Source of the DNA: Anoplopoma fimbria
Lineage: Eukaryota; Chordata; Actinopteri; Perciformes; Anoplopomatidae
Direction: 5' to 3'
NCBI RefSeq assembly: GCF_027596085.1
Contig: NC_072470.1
Span: 7,051,787 to 7,115,786, forward strand
Length of the DNA: 64,000 nt
The translations under genes and the position numbers were made by a program. Positions 1-12,830 of the stretch are shown here, piece by piece. How positions within the stretch are numbered: position 1 is the first letter of the stretch; each line of letters starts with the position of its first letter. The notes below the pieces were generated by a model. It was not told the DNA's origin and made no database searches. It saw only the letters and a program-made list of their open reading frames with translations.

Positions 1-68
1 CTACGCACACAACCGCGCTCTCACCAGACACCAACACATCCAGCTGTCTGGGGGACTCTGACACTGTG

Positions 69-210
<142 letters not shown>

Positions 211-2289
211 ACAGTATATCCAAACTGCATTGCAAAAAGAGGTGCAGGTGACATTTTGGCTGCAAAAGTAATTTACGCACTCAATTTAAACAATTTCAAA
301 TCTAAAGTTATGGATAGCTCCTATGATGTTATCTTATGTTTGGGATTATGGAGAAAATGTCACTTCCTCCTTCTTTTGCAACCAACTTTTTTTTTAGTGA
401 TCGATGGCGTGGACGCTTATTAATCCGGTTGAAAGCTTTTCCCCCCCGTTTGCCAACACCACTAACTGTCACCGCGTGAACTTTCAGCTCTTTTTATTCA
501 AAATATTACCCATAAACTCAACTCAATACTAAATCCTTCACTGTGCGCAGCCTCCTTTCTATCACATCGGTCTTAATTCACTAAAATGTGCTGTTATTTT
601 CTCACAGTTTCTCTTCTTGTCTACAGACTGTAAAAGCCTAATCTGCTCCTTCCTGTTTTCTCTATTTGTATAAAGCTTTATTCTAGCTTCTCCTTTGTAA
701 TTTCTATATGTTTTTTAAGGGAATGTATTCCTGCTTTTCTGTCTCACCTGCCTGTTTCTCCTCTGTTTTAATAAAGCTAATCTGAAGCCTCCTGCATGCC
801 TGTCTGTGTGTTTCTCTGTTGGGTTTTCACTGGCTGCCTTCTCCTTTGCACTTCTCCCTGTTTTATTAAATGACGTTTTGGGTTCCTGCTCCTTCTGTTT
901 TGGCCTCAGTCTATTTTTCTTTTCTGCCTTTTCTTTATCCTCTGTTACTCACTCCACGCAGAAACCAGCTCAGTGTCATAAAACTGAAAATTCCCACGAC
1001 AATACAATTCATTTTTTTTACCTTAAATACACCAAAAATTGTAAATGGACAGTCACACATTCACAGCCGTATGTGTGTAACGAACACGTTTCAGGAATGC
1101 CTAATGAAAAGTGAACGCTTCATGTAGCTGCTAACACAGAAAAATCAGACCGCATGGAATGTGTTAACCTTTGCTTATTTTTACCTCTTTCTCTTTTGTG
1201 TGTTGAAGTGCTTTAAAAGCTGTAAATGTGTCCCAAAAAAACAAACCCCCACTCTTTATTCCCTGGTGGGAAAACGATACGAGCAACATTCGAGCCAATC
1301 ACAAAGTCACACGAGAAGTTGTGTTCAAGTGGTGCTTAGAAAAGCAGCACGAATGGACGGACTGATGGAGACATGAAGCGTGACAGACGGGAAAAAAATA
1401 GCTGTTTCTTAGTTAAGTCTGTCCATTGAGCTCACCGTTGAGCCATGACTGATTGTTTCAGACGCTCCTAAAGACGTTTCACAGCAGTTCAAGCAGATGC
1501 TCGGCGATAACGTGTGCAAGTAATAACCGGAGGGGTTAGTGGCTTGACCGCCATTGACCTGCCCGTGTGTGTGTGTGTGTTTTAGTGATCCAAGCCTGCA
1601 GATATATGCAAGTTCAAAGTTCAGTGTATATCTGCATAGTCTCCTCACAAACCAGCCAGGCTGGTGGCACCGTGCGGCGTTGTGATAAAAACAAACGCTC
1701 CCTAACGCGGAGCTCCCTGAGCCCCTCGGCATCATCACTGTCTGGGTGATATGATCTTAAATCACAATAAAATGACCTCATTTACCTTTTTTTCGACTAC
1801 ATTTCGGTCGGTAAGAGATCCAGTTAGCATGCTGATGAGCTCAAAGTGGTGAGTGTAGAAGAGGTTAATGTAAATGGACTCATTTCTGCTCCCATGCACG
1901 CTCCGCTGTACAATCAGGAGTCCATTTAAATACTGCATGGTACGTGTTTTTGTGTCACTGGAAGAGAGCTTAACATCTGTCCATCATTAGCTAACACGAA
2001 AGACTATGAGCAGCCGGCCACGTATCAACCAGTTCTTCAAACGATGATTCCTTTTGTTTAAAACATAGATTTGATTCTATTTTCACAGACAAGCTGCCTT
2101 TTTTTTATTTTTTCTTACTCGTCAGAATTTATCTTCGGCATGAAAACACTTTTGCTGGAAAACGAGATGATAACAGCTTGGCTCTTTAAGTCTTCGCTCA
2201 AGGTCACGCTGGACGATTTTTCACTGACACTACTAATAAAACACAATTGAAGCACTAAACCAAATTTATCACTCAGTCAGTCAGGTTAA

Positions 2290-2345
2290 CTTTATTTATA
2301 CGGCACCTTTCAGTGCAGTTCAAAATGCAGTACAGGTGACTGACA
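2290..2345 (-). mobile_element. Probable retroelement tail fragment
   Basis: Read on the minus strand, it ends GGTGCCGTATAAATAAAGTT, resembling the GTGCTATATAAATAAAG tail common on fish LINE/SINE copies. Only the tail is visible; recognition is from memory. Confidence 0.4.
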
Positions 2346-2610
2346 AACAATCATTTAGATATAGATATCGAAATCATAGACGAAGAGAGAGTTTGTTCAT
2401 CCCCTGATCTGCTGTCCGTCCCAAAACCCAGTGATAGGTGGGTGGGGTGGGTGACACAGTTGGGTGAGGCAGGGCTAAGCCTCTCAGAAGCCTATTGTAT
2501 GCAGCCTTCCCCCACCTCCCCCGTGTTTACTTATTGTTGTGGGATTAAGATATCTGACTGCCTGTCTGCCCGGCTGCTTCAAAAAGCCCCCGGGCGAGTT
2601 TGTGGAGTCG

Positions 2611-2662
2611 GATGGATGGATGGATGGATGAATAGATACGTGGACGGATGAATGGATGGCTG
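2611..2662. repeat. (GGAT)n microsatellite, imperfect
   Basis: Runs of GGAT with GAAT/GGAC variants. Confidence 0.9.
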
Positions 2663-2942
2663 TGATGTGCTATAAGTGTCTCTGGCTCATGCCGAAGAGC
2701 TGTCAGGCCTTTTGTGTGAAGATCCATACGACGCACACGCATACGAGATCTCAAAGTGATTGACGGCCACGGTGCGGTGACACATTAACATGTACGGTAG
2801 GTACTAATGATTCTCCTGGGACCCCATGACACTGTGCATACATCCCACCCAAGGCTTTGGTACGACAAAGATATTGGAACACCTTTCATCATTCTTGGGA
2901 TTATGTTTTTGTGTCACCCTTAAATAAATGTATAGGTTTGTT

Positions 2943-2945
<3 letters not shown>

Positions 2946-2976
<31 letters not shown>
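2946..2976. repeat. (GT)n microsatellite
   Basis: 31 bp, uninterrupted. Confidence 0.98.
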
Positions 2977-2977
<1 letters not shown>

Positions 2978-3242
2978 CAGCTGTACTGTAGCTCCCATCT
3001 CTTTGACCAGAAAAGTCTTCTTTCATCCTCCACCGGCACCGATTCCCAGCAGCATTTGGAGTCCCTATCTCCATCCGTAGGTTGGGGGGTCCTTTGTAGT
3101 GCTGGGCTGTTCGATAACATGCCTGTCAGTGTGCTCAGGATTGTCTTAATTACTGCGTTTTCAGTTGTGGACATGAAGAGAATCGCCATTTTTTTTGTTG
3201 CTTTCATCTTTTTTTTTTTTTTAAACAGCGCTGCCAGAGGCG

Positions 3243-3245
<3 letters not shown>

Positions 3246-3293
<48 letters not shown>
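3246..3293. repeat. (AT)n microsatellite, 48 bp
   Basis: Uninterrupted AT dinucleotides. Confidence 0.98.
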
Positions 3294-3297
<4 letters not shown>

Positions 3298-4115
3298 TCA
3301 TAATTTTCTTGTTATAATGTTACTCTTTTATTCCACAATCACAGTCAGCTTCCTCTTTGTTAAATATCACAGTAAGTAAAAAAAAAACCTCATCTGCCAG
3401 ATGTTGAGTGATGTGTCGACACAGTTACATCCCCACTGCTTTGGACTGACATAGTATTCACTTCCTGTCACCAATCCTTACAAAATAATGTTCAGGCACA
3501 GTGCTGTATGTACGATGTCTGACTTGTGAGCCTTTTTTTTCTGCTAAACATCTTGTTGCCGCTAAGCAACGGGACCCTATCTGTCCAAACGGATGGCGAA
3601 TTTCTTCCTCAATTACGCTCATCTTGACGACTTTGTGATATTTTGTTCATCACCCACACCGCACGTCTATCGAAAAAAGCCTCAGAGGGGTTGTTCTAAA
3701 TCCGCTCATGTTTCCTCAAAGCTTTTGCTCCCACATCACCATCCGAGCCGAGGATGATAATTGATTGGTTACAAGATGGGACTACGACAACATTCATGTA
3801 AAATCCTCCCGTTTCTCGTGTTGGACTAAACTGCAGTCGCTCGATCCCCAAGGATTATTATTTTTTTTTTGTCTTTGCTTTCATCAGAAGTTAATCTACC
3901 TGTGATATTAATGCGGAGTAGAGCCAGGATAAATACTGGAAATCTGTGGTAGTGGCTGATACAGTACTGTTGGTTAGACGGCATTGATGGATATGTGAGA
4001 AGGGTGTAAAAAGGCTGCGTCCTCACCTAACCTTTGCCAGACTGGGGTTGTGCAGTTGCCAGTTTGGTTCATTTTCCATTAAGAAGTCAGGTCTGCGCTG
4101 TGTGATAGCATATAC

Positions 4116-4137
4116 TTGATATTAAAATTAATATCAA
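4116..4137. repeat. Inverted repeat, 10-bp arms, 2-bp spacer
   Basis: TTGATATTAA, AA, TTAATATCAA: a perfect short hairpin. Confidence 0.9.
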
Positions 4138-4237
4138 TAAAATGAAGGTCTGTTGATCGTGAACTGTCACTGTTGTTGATAGAAGGTTAGCTACTTTAGT
4201 ACTAAGTATCGTTAAAGGGTGCTGATGAGAGTGAGGC

Positions 4238-4251
4238 GTAACCATGGTAAC
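4238..4251. promoter_or_regulatory. RFX-type X-box, perfect 14-bp palindrome
   Basis: GTAACCATGGTAAC fits the X-box consensus GTHNYYATRRNAAC at all positions. Function not shown. Confidence 0.45.
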
Positions 4252-4793
4252 TGAAGCGCACATGAGCTGTATCATGATACTAGCTACCGTGAGAGCCGTG
4301 GTCTACAAGGAGACGACCCAAGATGCAATGCTCCTTAAGGAATTCTTTTAGCATAACGGAACAACTTAAGTTTGAAACTAAAGGTAGTTGACGCAACAAC
4401 AACAACAAAACCGACGTGTGATGGCGACCATACTGTAAAAAAAAAAAATACCAGATTATAGGAACATTTTACCAGAAATGGAAATGAAACAATCTACTTT
4501 TGCAGACGGCTCCTTCTAGCTGATGTGATTTGTTTTGTGCTAGGGTGCCAAAAAACAATATTTATTCAACTTTGGCTGATCTGCCACAAACAAAAGGAAT
4601 ACAAATACGTCAGTCCAATCCTACTGGGTAATAAAAGAAATGACTTTAATCTTCTGATGTGTGAGGCAACATCATCAATTTTTCATGAATGACAACTTTG
4701 GCCTCGGATTTGGCACATATTTTAGCATATGAGCCCCTTAATCATCTCTCTGCATCCCTCTCCCTCTCTCTCTCTCTTTCTCTCTGTTGACAG

Positions 4794-4926
4794 GAGCCAT
4801 GGGGCCACAATGCACCCAAGGGGCCCTCAGGACCCTCTCGACCCCCGAACACAGAGCCCACCGTGAACGGAGCAAGTCACACCCCGATGACGACCAACAA
4901 CTTTGCGTACGGGAACTCTGGAAGCG
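4794..4926 (+). CDS. pard3b: pard3b exon A (first exon in window)
   Basis: The acceptor is a long CT-rich tract ending TTGACAG; the donor is GCG|GTGAGC. It reads from phase 0 as EPWGHNAPKGPSGPSRPP, then a Thr/Asn/Ser-rich stretch ending FAYGNSGSG, with the last Gly/Ala codon split after one base. The protein is Pro/Gly/Asn-rich and low complexity, as expected for the poorly conserved linker after the PDZ domains; no domain is visible. Assignment rests mainly on splice sites and on joining exon B in frame (G|CT gives Ala, then PYSVATANG). The reading frame upstream is not in this window. Confidence 0.85.
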
Positions 4927-6007
<1,081 letters not shown>

Positions 6008-6155
6008 CTCCGTATTCCGTTGCGACCGCCAACGGCAGCAACAGTCACTACGGCAACGGCGATGAGGAGTACGAGGAAGGCTTCCCCTCGCCGCCCTCCC
6101 CCGGCACCATGGAGGAAATGAATAGAGACTCACCGCGAACTCTCCCACGCCACAG
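6008..6155 (+). CDS. pard3b: pard3b exon B
   Basis: Acceptor TCTCCTCAG, donor CACAG|GTACCC. Completing the codon from exon A, it encodes PYSVATANGSNSHYGNGDEE, then an acidic YEEGF segment, the Pro/Ser stretch PSPPSPG, and MEEMNRDSPRTLPRH. The SPRTLPRH end joins exon C as SEFQKQ. The segment is disordered and rich in S/T-P and acidic residues, a likely phosphorylated linker; no catalytic motif. The donor is weak after +3 (a C-run replaces AAGT/GAGT) and is followed from intron position 14 by a (CA)n tract, which is unusual for a constitutive exon. Confidence 0.93.
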
Positions 6156-6166
6156 GTACCCCCCCC

Positions 6167-6235
<69 letters not shown>

Positions 6236-6842
6236 TCCATCGGCACTCTATTACACTACACACAGGGCCAGACTTATTATATTCTAATGGCGCTCTTAAT
6301 ATGGGGCGCTGCGTTATGAGATAAAGAAGAGCCATTACTCTGAAGATTACAAGTCTCTTATGCATTATTTAGAATATACAGTCTAATTGCAGTAGCCTAT
6401 TTGCATTATGAATTAGTAATTATGGTGGCGGCATAATCAACTGTAGGAGTTTGAAGGCTTATAAAGAGCTATGATACTTGCTGCTGCACACACACACACA
6501 CACCACAAAAGTAAGATTGTGTGTTCTAAATGAGTATGTTTGAAAATCTGTGTGTGTGTGTGTACAATATCACATGTGGTCACAGTCAGAGTCTGGCATC
6601 AGTATACTTGTTTCCCTGTAAGTTTAATAGAGACAACCCATGCTATTGTTTCACTGAGTCATGCCATCTGGAAGGAAATTGAATGATTTGTTGTCTGCGT
6701 GCCGATTTCAAATTTCATTTCTCGTTTCGGATGATGCAACCGTCAAGTCACTAAAAGATTTTGTTCATACTCCCGGCTGGTTCAAGAGTAAATATCGATT
6801 GATTGATGGTTATTTATTTATTTTTTTGCTGTTTTTCTGCAG
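6156..6842 (+). other. pard3b: Intron B-C
   Basis: 687 nt, GTACCC...CAG. A C-run and (CA)n start at the donor. They are followed by about 240 nt (6240-6480) of non-repetitive, homeobox-motif-rich sequence that looks like a conserved noncoding element, then short CA and GT runs. Confidence 0.85.
6169..6232. repeat. (CA)n microsatellite beside exon B donor
   Basis: 64 bp following a C-run; begins at intron position 14. Confidence 0.99.
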
Positions 6843-6940
6843 CGAGTTCCAGAAGCAGCCCCGCGAGGCTCCGGCTGCTTTCTATGCAGACGACAAGGAC
6901 AACGTGCCTCGCAACAGAGCGTCCAAGAGCATGGACCTGG
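6843..6940 (+). CDS. pard3b: pard3b exon C (SKSMDL block)
   Basis: The acceptor follows TTTTTCTGCAG; the donor is CTGG|GTGCGT. It encodes EFQKQPREAPAAFYADDKDN, then VPRNRASKSMDL, with the first base of a Val codon. RASKSMDLVADE (spanning into exon D) is a conserved Par-3 family block, and the R-x-x-S context is a plausible basophilic-kinase and 14-3-3 type site (inference). Phase is 2 at entry and 1 at exit. A (CA)n run starts at intron position 9, closer to the donor than in any other exon here. Confidence 0.95.
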
Positions 6941-6948
6941 GTGCGTTT

Positions 6949-6994
6949 ACACACACGCACACACACACACACACACGCACACACACACACACAC
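6949..6994. repeat. (CA)n microsatellite beside exon C donor
   Basis: 46 bp with two CG interruptions; begins at intron position 9. Confidence 0.99.
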
Positions 6995-7710
6995 CGCCTC
7001 ATTGTAGTCTCAACCATCAGAAAAACCAGCCAAACACACGTGTCTAATCAAGCGGCCAGACTACACACGGCTATCACATGCCTCTTATCGCCCCGTCTCT
7101 CTGTTGTGATACGCCGCCCTCTCCTATTATCCCCGGCCCGAGGGGATCCGACCTCCTGACCTCATAAACCCAAGGGGGCTTTCCACCCGAACTGGATGAA
7201 CAGGGCCGTCCCGTGTGTGCGTCGTCTATTTGTGCGTGAGGTTTCCAATCTCACGGCGTGTGTGGACGCCCGAGAAGGGAAAAAGGGGGTTTATTTTCCT
7301 CGCGTTAACCCCGTCCGACCCCTGTCCCTCCTCTCCTGTTTTTCTGTCCGTCTCCCCCATCTTCTCATCTTTCTTTTACCCTTTTTGATACTTTTTCTTC
7401 AATTTTGAGGATGAGGTCATTGCTCCGATTCCTCTCTTCCTCCCCCCTACCGCCTCTGTTTTTTTGTTTTTTTTCTCCTCCCAGCATTCCCTCCATCCTT
7501 GTTTATCTCTTCATCCTCCCTTCAGCACTTTCTTTTCTGAACAGATAGTCGCCGGGTTCATTGCTCTCGCTCTCTCCCATCTATCTATCTCTCCCCCCCT
7601 CGCTCTGATTTTCCAATCGCGGTTCATTAGGTTCAGTGGATTGGCTTTCTTCCTGCAGCACACGCCTCTGCCACCCGAGCTGATTGGCTTTCATTACGGA
7701 CAAGGGTGGT

Positions 7711-7713
<3 letters not shown>

Positions 7714-7782
<69 letters not shown>
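7714..7782. repeat. (CA)n microsatellite
   Basis: 69 bp, uninterrupted. Confidence 0.99.
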
Positions 7783-7789
<7 letters not shown>

Positions 7790-7970
7790 CGTCTCTGCTC
7801 CATCCCACTGAGGACCCACTCCAATGCCCACCGCTATCTGGCTCCCATCTCCATCTCTGGCCTTCCTCCATTTCAATCTTTTTTCCTTTTTTTTTCGTGT
7901 TATCTCTACGGTTCTATTCATCCCTTCCCTCTCCAAAGTGCTCAGGGCTGAAACAAGGTAGTTAGCAGAG

Positions 7971-7973
<3 letters not shown>

Positions 7974-8030
<57 letters not shown>

Positions 8031-8039
8031 TGTGTGTGT
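7974..8039. repeat. (GT)n microsatellite
   Basis: 66 bp with one GGG interruption near 8027. Confidence 0.98.
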
Positions 8040-8092
8040 ACATGTGTAAAGATTGCAGGAGCTCCAGACACACACGAGACCTCAGACGCCGA

Positions 8093-8178
8093 CCCCTGTC
8101 CACACGTTTTCTATTTAAACGCCCCTGTCCACACGTTTTCTATTTAAATGCCCCTGTCCACACCTTTTCTATTTAAAC
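8093..8178. repeat. 29-bp minisatellite, three copies
   Basis: Copies start at 8093, 8122 and 8151. Each runs CCCCTGTCCACA(C) to TTTCTATTTAAA, with one or two differences in the later copies. Confidence 0.97.
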
Positions 8179-8394
8179 AGCATCGTACTTCTTTTTTTTT
8201 GTTTAGTTTTTTTTCTCTTCTCGAGAGTTTCCCACACTTCAAGCCTTCACGGTCGCATGTATCCGAGCTTTCAGCGCGCCGCGGAGCAGGTTAGCTTTTA
8301 TTAAACGCCACTTGACAGGAGGAGGTGATCTCCTTTTATTGACCCTGGATGCCTCGGCGAATATTCTGTGGACTCAGAGCTCACACAGAGAAAT

Positions 8395-8397
<3 letters not shown>

Positions 8398-8462
<65 letters not shown>
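8398..8462. repeat. (CA)n microsatellite
   Basis: 65 bp, uninterrupted. Confidence 0.99.
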
Positions 8463-8463
<1 letters not shown>

Positions 8464-10515
8464 GCCTGCCCATGGCGAGTTAAATAGAGGAGTCACTGAC
8501 ACTATAGCTGAACCTGAAAGCACCAGAAAGAAGAGGTTTTTCCTCATTTGCATTCTATAACAGCATTATGTGAAACAAAAATAATTCACTGTTATTTAAG
8601 CAAGTCTGACAGTAGGAGTGAGCGAGCAATAATGGAAACTCGTGTCTTTATATGCATTGAAACATCGGATATTTTAGGAGACGTGCAGTCTGTAGGCCAC
8701 ACTTTCAATCGGAGTTATTCGGCGGGTTGAATAATCAAATGAGTCATTTTCCAGCTCAGTTTGGTTGCAAACAACCTAGGTGGCACCAAGGTCATCAAAC
8801 GCATCGTTCACGTTTCGCCAGTTCTGAGCGATTGTGATTTCTGCGGCTCCTTCACAATAAAAGCCACCCCGTTTTTTCACCGGTCGATCAGTTGATTAGT
8901 GGAGTGCTTTTAATGTGACGGGGAGGCATTAGGAAATGATGCTTTGGCATGAGCAGTGATTTAGTCTGACATGGTGTAAAGAGAGCGAAGAGTGAGGCTG
9001 TCATCGATGAGAAAAAATTGCGCGGAAGTACACAGATGCATCGTTTCCTGGGACTCCCTCATGCTTAAACTACTTTATGGAGAGATAATAATACATTAAT
9101 GATTATTGAAGAAAAATGACAGACCATAAAAAGTATCAAAAATATGGATTATGACTGTACGTGGTGTCTGAAATATCAAGCGTGGAAGCCCAATCCAGCG
9201 TGCAGTGTCATACCTTCATCATGTGCAATAGACAGACAGTATGGATCCATAATAGAGCTAATAATCCAACAGCCTCCGACACACATTCCTACTTTCAGAG
9301 GCCAAAAGGTCAAATCTGGACGTGGAGCGAAGCCCGTGAAAACAGATCTAACAGCCAGACTTGCCTGTCTGTCTCATTAACTCTGTGTCTCTGTCTCACC
9401 ACGTCTCTCAACCTCTTGATCCACCTCTGAGTCTCTTTTTACAGTTCTTGTCTTCCCTTCTCCCTTTCTTACAACTTTTGTCCATCCATTCTTTGACTTT
9501 TATTTCTTAAACTTTCTCTTTCTTTGACTTTGTCAGTTTTACTTTACTATATACATGATTTTTTTCCAACCATATGCAGCAGTGCCGTGCCTCTTCAGGT
9601 TTTTGTTTTTTTATGAATACACTTACATTATGTAGTTCAGTAATGGAGTACACATATAAAACGATAAGAGACATTCTTTTTTAGCCCTCAGCTGTGGAAA
9701 CGAGGAGACAGATTTGGCTGCTGGCCATGCAGACTTCTGTCTCTCCTCCACAAGTTAGGAAGCTTTTCATTATCCGCCAGGGTCATGTCGCCTGGAATAG
9801 TTTTTTTTTTTCTTCCCAAACTTTTAAAAGTGTTATTTCACAAAAGAAAATCGTGCACAAGAAAGATGTTTCTCTGTCTCTGTCTCGGTTGTTGCAGATG
9901 TTTCTCTGCAGGTTTTTTTGGTTGCGAAGCAGCTCTTTTGATTTTTAGGTTTTTGCTCTCCCTGTTTTTCCTGACACACCCTATATTCTGACTACTCTCT
10001 CCCTTTCTCTCGCCCTCACCCATCTGTCCGCCGGGAAAACTGACCTCATAAAAAATTAAAAGGATTATTTAAGAGAAATCCATAGCGACGTAATGAAAAC
10101 CTTTTATTGTGTCCGTCGGTGCAGTCCTGTTTAGGTAGATTAGGTGGTGGTGGTTGGGAGTTTCTTCTTTTTTTCCCCCCGTTTTCCTCCCTTTTATTAT
10201 TTCTCTCATTGTCTCCCATCTATCTGTTCTCATTTCTCCCACAAGCATAATATCGTTCTTTCTTCTGGTTTTCTTACATCCCTGCCTTCTTTTTCATTTC
10301 CTCTCTCAGTCCGTCTCGTCTCGTCCCTCACCCGTCCTCCTCTGTCTCTGTGATACTTCTGCAGGGAGTCGTTTACAGCACCAGTAGATACCACTATAAC
10401 CAATTACAAAGCATCACAAAGCTGCTCTATATTCCAGTATGTGTGGCAGGTGATATTATGAGCTACTAACTGTCTGATTTGTCTTTCTTTTTTTTTTTTT
10501 TTTTTGGTGTTATAG

Positions 10516-10560
10516 TGGCTGATGAGAGCAACATGGGATCAATGGTCGGGCAGAGGAATG
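10516..10560 (+). CDS. pard3b: pard3b exon D, 45-nt mini-exon
   Basis: The acceptor is a T-run followed by GGTGTTATAG; the donor is the strong AATG|GTAAGT. With split codons it encodes VADESNMGSMVGQRN, almost the PARD3B signature recalled from mammals and distinct from the PARD3 version (VADET...). Both flanking introns are phase 1, so skipping would remove 15 residues without changing frame. That makes it a candidate cassette exon; no splicing evidence is available here. Confidence 0.95.
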
Positions 10561-12015
10561 GTAAGTGTTTGATATAATCTAAATCTCTAAACTGCCAAAT
10601 TGCTCTTTTCCTCCCACAATGCAACAGTTAATTCCATCCAGGCACAAAACATAAATTGACCTTCTGCGTTAAGATTCTCATTTTCTCCCGGTTTTTTTTC
10701 TGTAACATTTCTTTATAGTTCTCTCTCCCTTTCCTCCCCCGTCCCTCCCTCCCTCCCTCTGCTCCCCGGCTGACAAAGTTGAGTTGTGAAGCACTTAGTG
10801 TCGGAGCTCTCGCTGCTTTATAGCCGTCCAGGTCAGCAGGCACACGGTGCTCAATCCTCACCCAGCTGACAGCCGCCGTATAGCATCACAATGGCTTCTG
10901 CCTTGGGTTTTTTGTTTTTTTTCTCTCTCTCCCTCCACGCTCAGTTCCGTCTCGTTTTTTTATTTGAGAAAAGTCTGGTTAGAGGGAGAATATAAAGTCG
11001 GTTTTACTGTTTGCTTTTACTGAGAGACAGTAGTGGTTCAAACTATATATAATTCACTCTCAAGTATTTAAACACTTTATGTTGGAAGGAGTGACATTTG
11101 GAATTAGCCCCGGTCTAAAGCCCCTCTCAGGCATGCACCTTTTTATGCAAATCTGATGGCAATTTAACACCAGTCTCATGGACTGAGTCACTTTTACATC
11201 AAAATCCTGACGGCAATCTGACTCATTTGAAACCAAAGTCTGAATTGAAGGTAAAATATGCAGAAAAATATGTTAAATTCACCTCCTGTTTGCCTGTAAA
11301 TACCCAGAAAATTGCTCTCCATACATGTGAGCAAACAGGAAGAGTCCCAACCTAACGTATTGTCATTTCCTGCTCGTTAAACCTTATAAAACAGGCGGCA
11401 GAATTAACTACCTAATGAAATAAAAATAATACATTTGATGAAAAATACTTTATTAATGGACTCGCTGTGAGTAAGGGGGCAATCAAGCATCCCTCACGCT
11501 CACAGTGATCCGTAATTAAGGCTTCAAAATATGTTTTAACCTTCATTTGAATCACTTTAACAGATAATTAAATGCAGCAACGTTAAGTGTTCCAAGTCTG
11601 AAAGAGGAAATAGACATAACTGTAACCAAAGGAACGCCAAAGGAAAAAATGAATATAAAATTGGTTGTAAAGTCATTATGACCTGTTCACACCTGTTCCA
11701 CTGAGTCAGATATAACTGCTCCAGTCTTGCGTCTCATCGGCCAACTCTGTGTGGTTGCTCTGGGCTTTTTTTTCTTCTGTATGAATATAAATCAGAGTGT
11801 TGCAGACGGGGGAGCACGCTCAGTTTGACCGTCTGTAGTCGGGTCTGCAGGAGTTGTGATTTTAATTGTGGAGATCGGCAGAGTAGCTACATCGCACCTC
11901 GTTCCCGAAACACCCACTGTGTCTTTAATGTCGCAAGAAGGCTTATGTAAGAAAAGGAGTCACGACCAGCATTTAAGTCCTGACGTTTGCTTCCTCTCTG
12001 CCTCTGTGTGTCTGT

Positions 12016-12047
<32 letters not shown>

Positions 12048-12059
12048 CACACACACACG

Positions 12060-12091
<32 letters not shown>

Positions 12092-12124
12092 CACACGCAC
12101 ACGCACACACACGCACACACGCGC
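12016..12124. repeat. (CA)n array with CG interruptions
   Basis: 109 bp; at least six GC steps, ending in CGCGCG-like sequence. The alternating purine/pyrimidine pattern suits Z-DNA. Confidence 0.98.
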
Positions 12125-12245
12125 GTACACCGATCTCTTAAATCCACCTGCAACATGACAACTAAGCCTGTCACCGGTGGAATACAAATGGCCCGAGCCC
12201 CCGGTGACCTCAAATCCCCCACAGTCAGCATTCACACAAGTGGCT

Positions 12246-12283
12246 TCCTCCTCCTCCTCCTCCTCCTCCTCCTCCTCCTCCTC
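12246..12283. repeat. (TCC)n microsatellite
   Basis: About 12 uninterrupted units. Confidence 0.98.
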
Positions 12284-12400
12284 TTGCTATGATTTTCCTG
12301 GCATTTCTGATCAGCACCCATAACCCTCATCATATATAAAGCGATCCATTTCTCTGCTGCTGCTGCCGCATTCCTTCCTTTTTTTCTTCTTTTTTTTCTC

Positions 12401-12502
12401 TTCTTCTTCTTCTCTTCTTCTTCTTCTTCTTCTTCTTCTTCTTCTTCTTCTTCTTCTTCTTCTTCTTCTTCTTCTTCTTCTTCTTCTTCTTCTTCTTCTT
12501 CT
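12401..12502. repeat. (TTC)n / (GAA)n triplet array
   Basis: One TCTC break near 12412, then about 29 uninterrupted TTC units. Confidence 0.98.
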
Positions 12503-12763
12503 CTCCCCTCGACGTCTTAGCTAATGCGCATTGACGGGGCTTTTGCGTGTGTTTTTTTCATTTTTGCTGACGCGGTGTATTTGCCCAGCTTCCTGCGCTA
12601 CACCCCCACCTCCCCACCTCCCCCCATCCTAAATGGCCTCAGTGTTTCTTTATGGGCTTTGACATATTTCATTAGGCGGATGGTCTTAAGAGGCCCGCCT
12701 GGCTTCTTTAATCTGGCTAAAACCCTTTTTCGCTCTGGCTAGAGCCACTGCGAGGAGCGCTTC

Positions 12764-12764
12764 A

Positions 12765-12800
<36 letters not shown>

Positions 12801-12830
12801 TCCTCTCGCTCCATCTCTCTCTCTCTCTCT
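12764..12830. repeat. (CT)n microsatellite, two blocks
   Basis: Blocks at about 12767-12798 and 12814-12830. Confidence 0.95.

Larger units (their letters stand above)
6941..10515 (+). other. pard3b: Intron C-D
   Basis: 3575 nt. (CA)n lies at the donor, CA and GT arrays at 7714, 7974 and 8398, and a three-copy 29-bp minisatellite at 8093. The remainder is pyrimidine-rich (7320-7660, 10150-10340) without a supported exon. Confidence 0.85.

Noticed and set aside
620..900. Weak internal similarity among TAAAGC(C)TAATCTG-like segments
   Set aside because: Only short, degenerate matches; cannot be separated from chance in a pyrimidine-rich stretch.
3553..3568. GTTGCCGCTAAGCAAC as an X-box
   Set aside because: Both half-sites fit, but the 4-nt spacer is longer than the usual 0-3.
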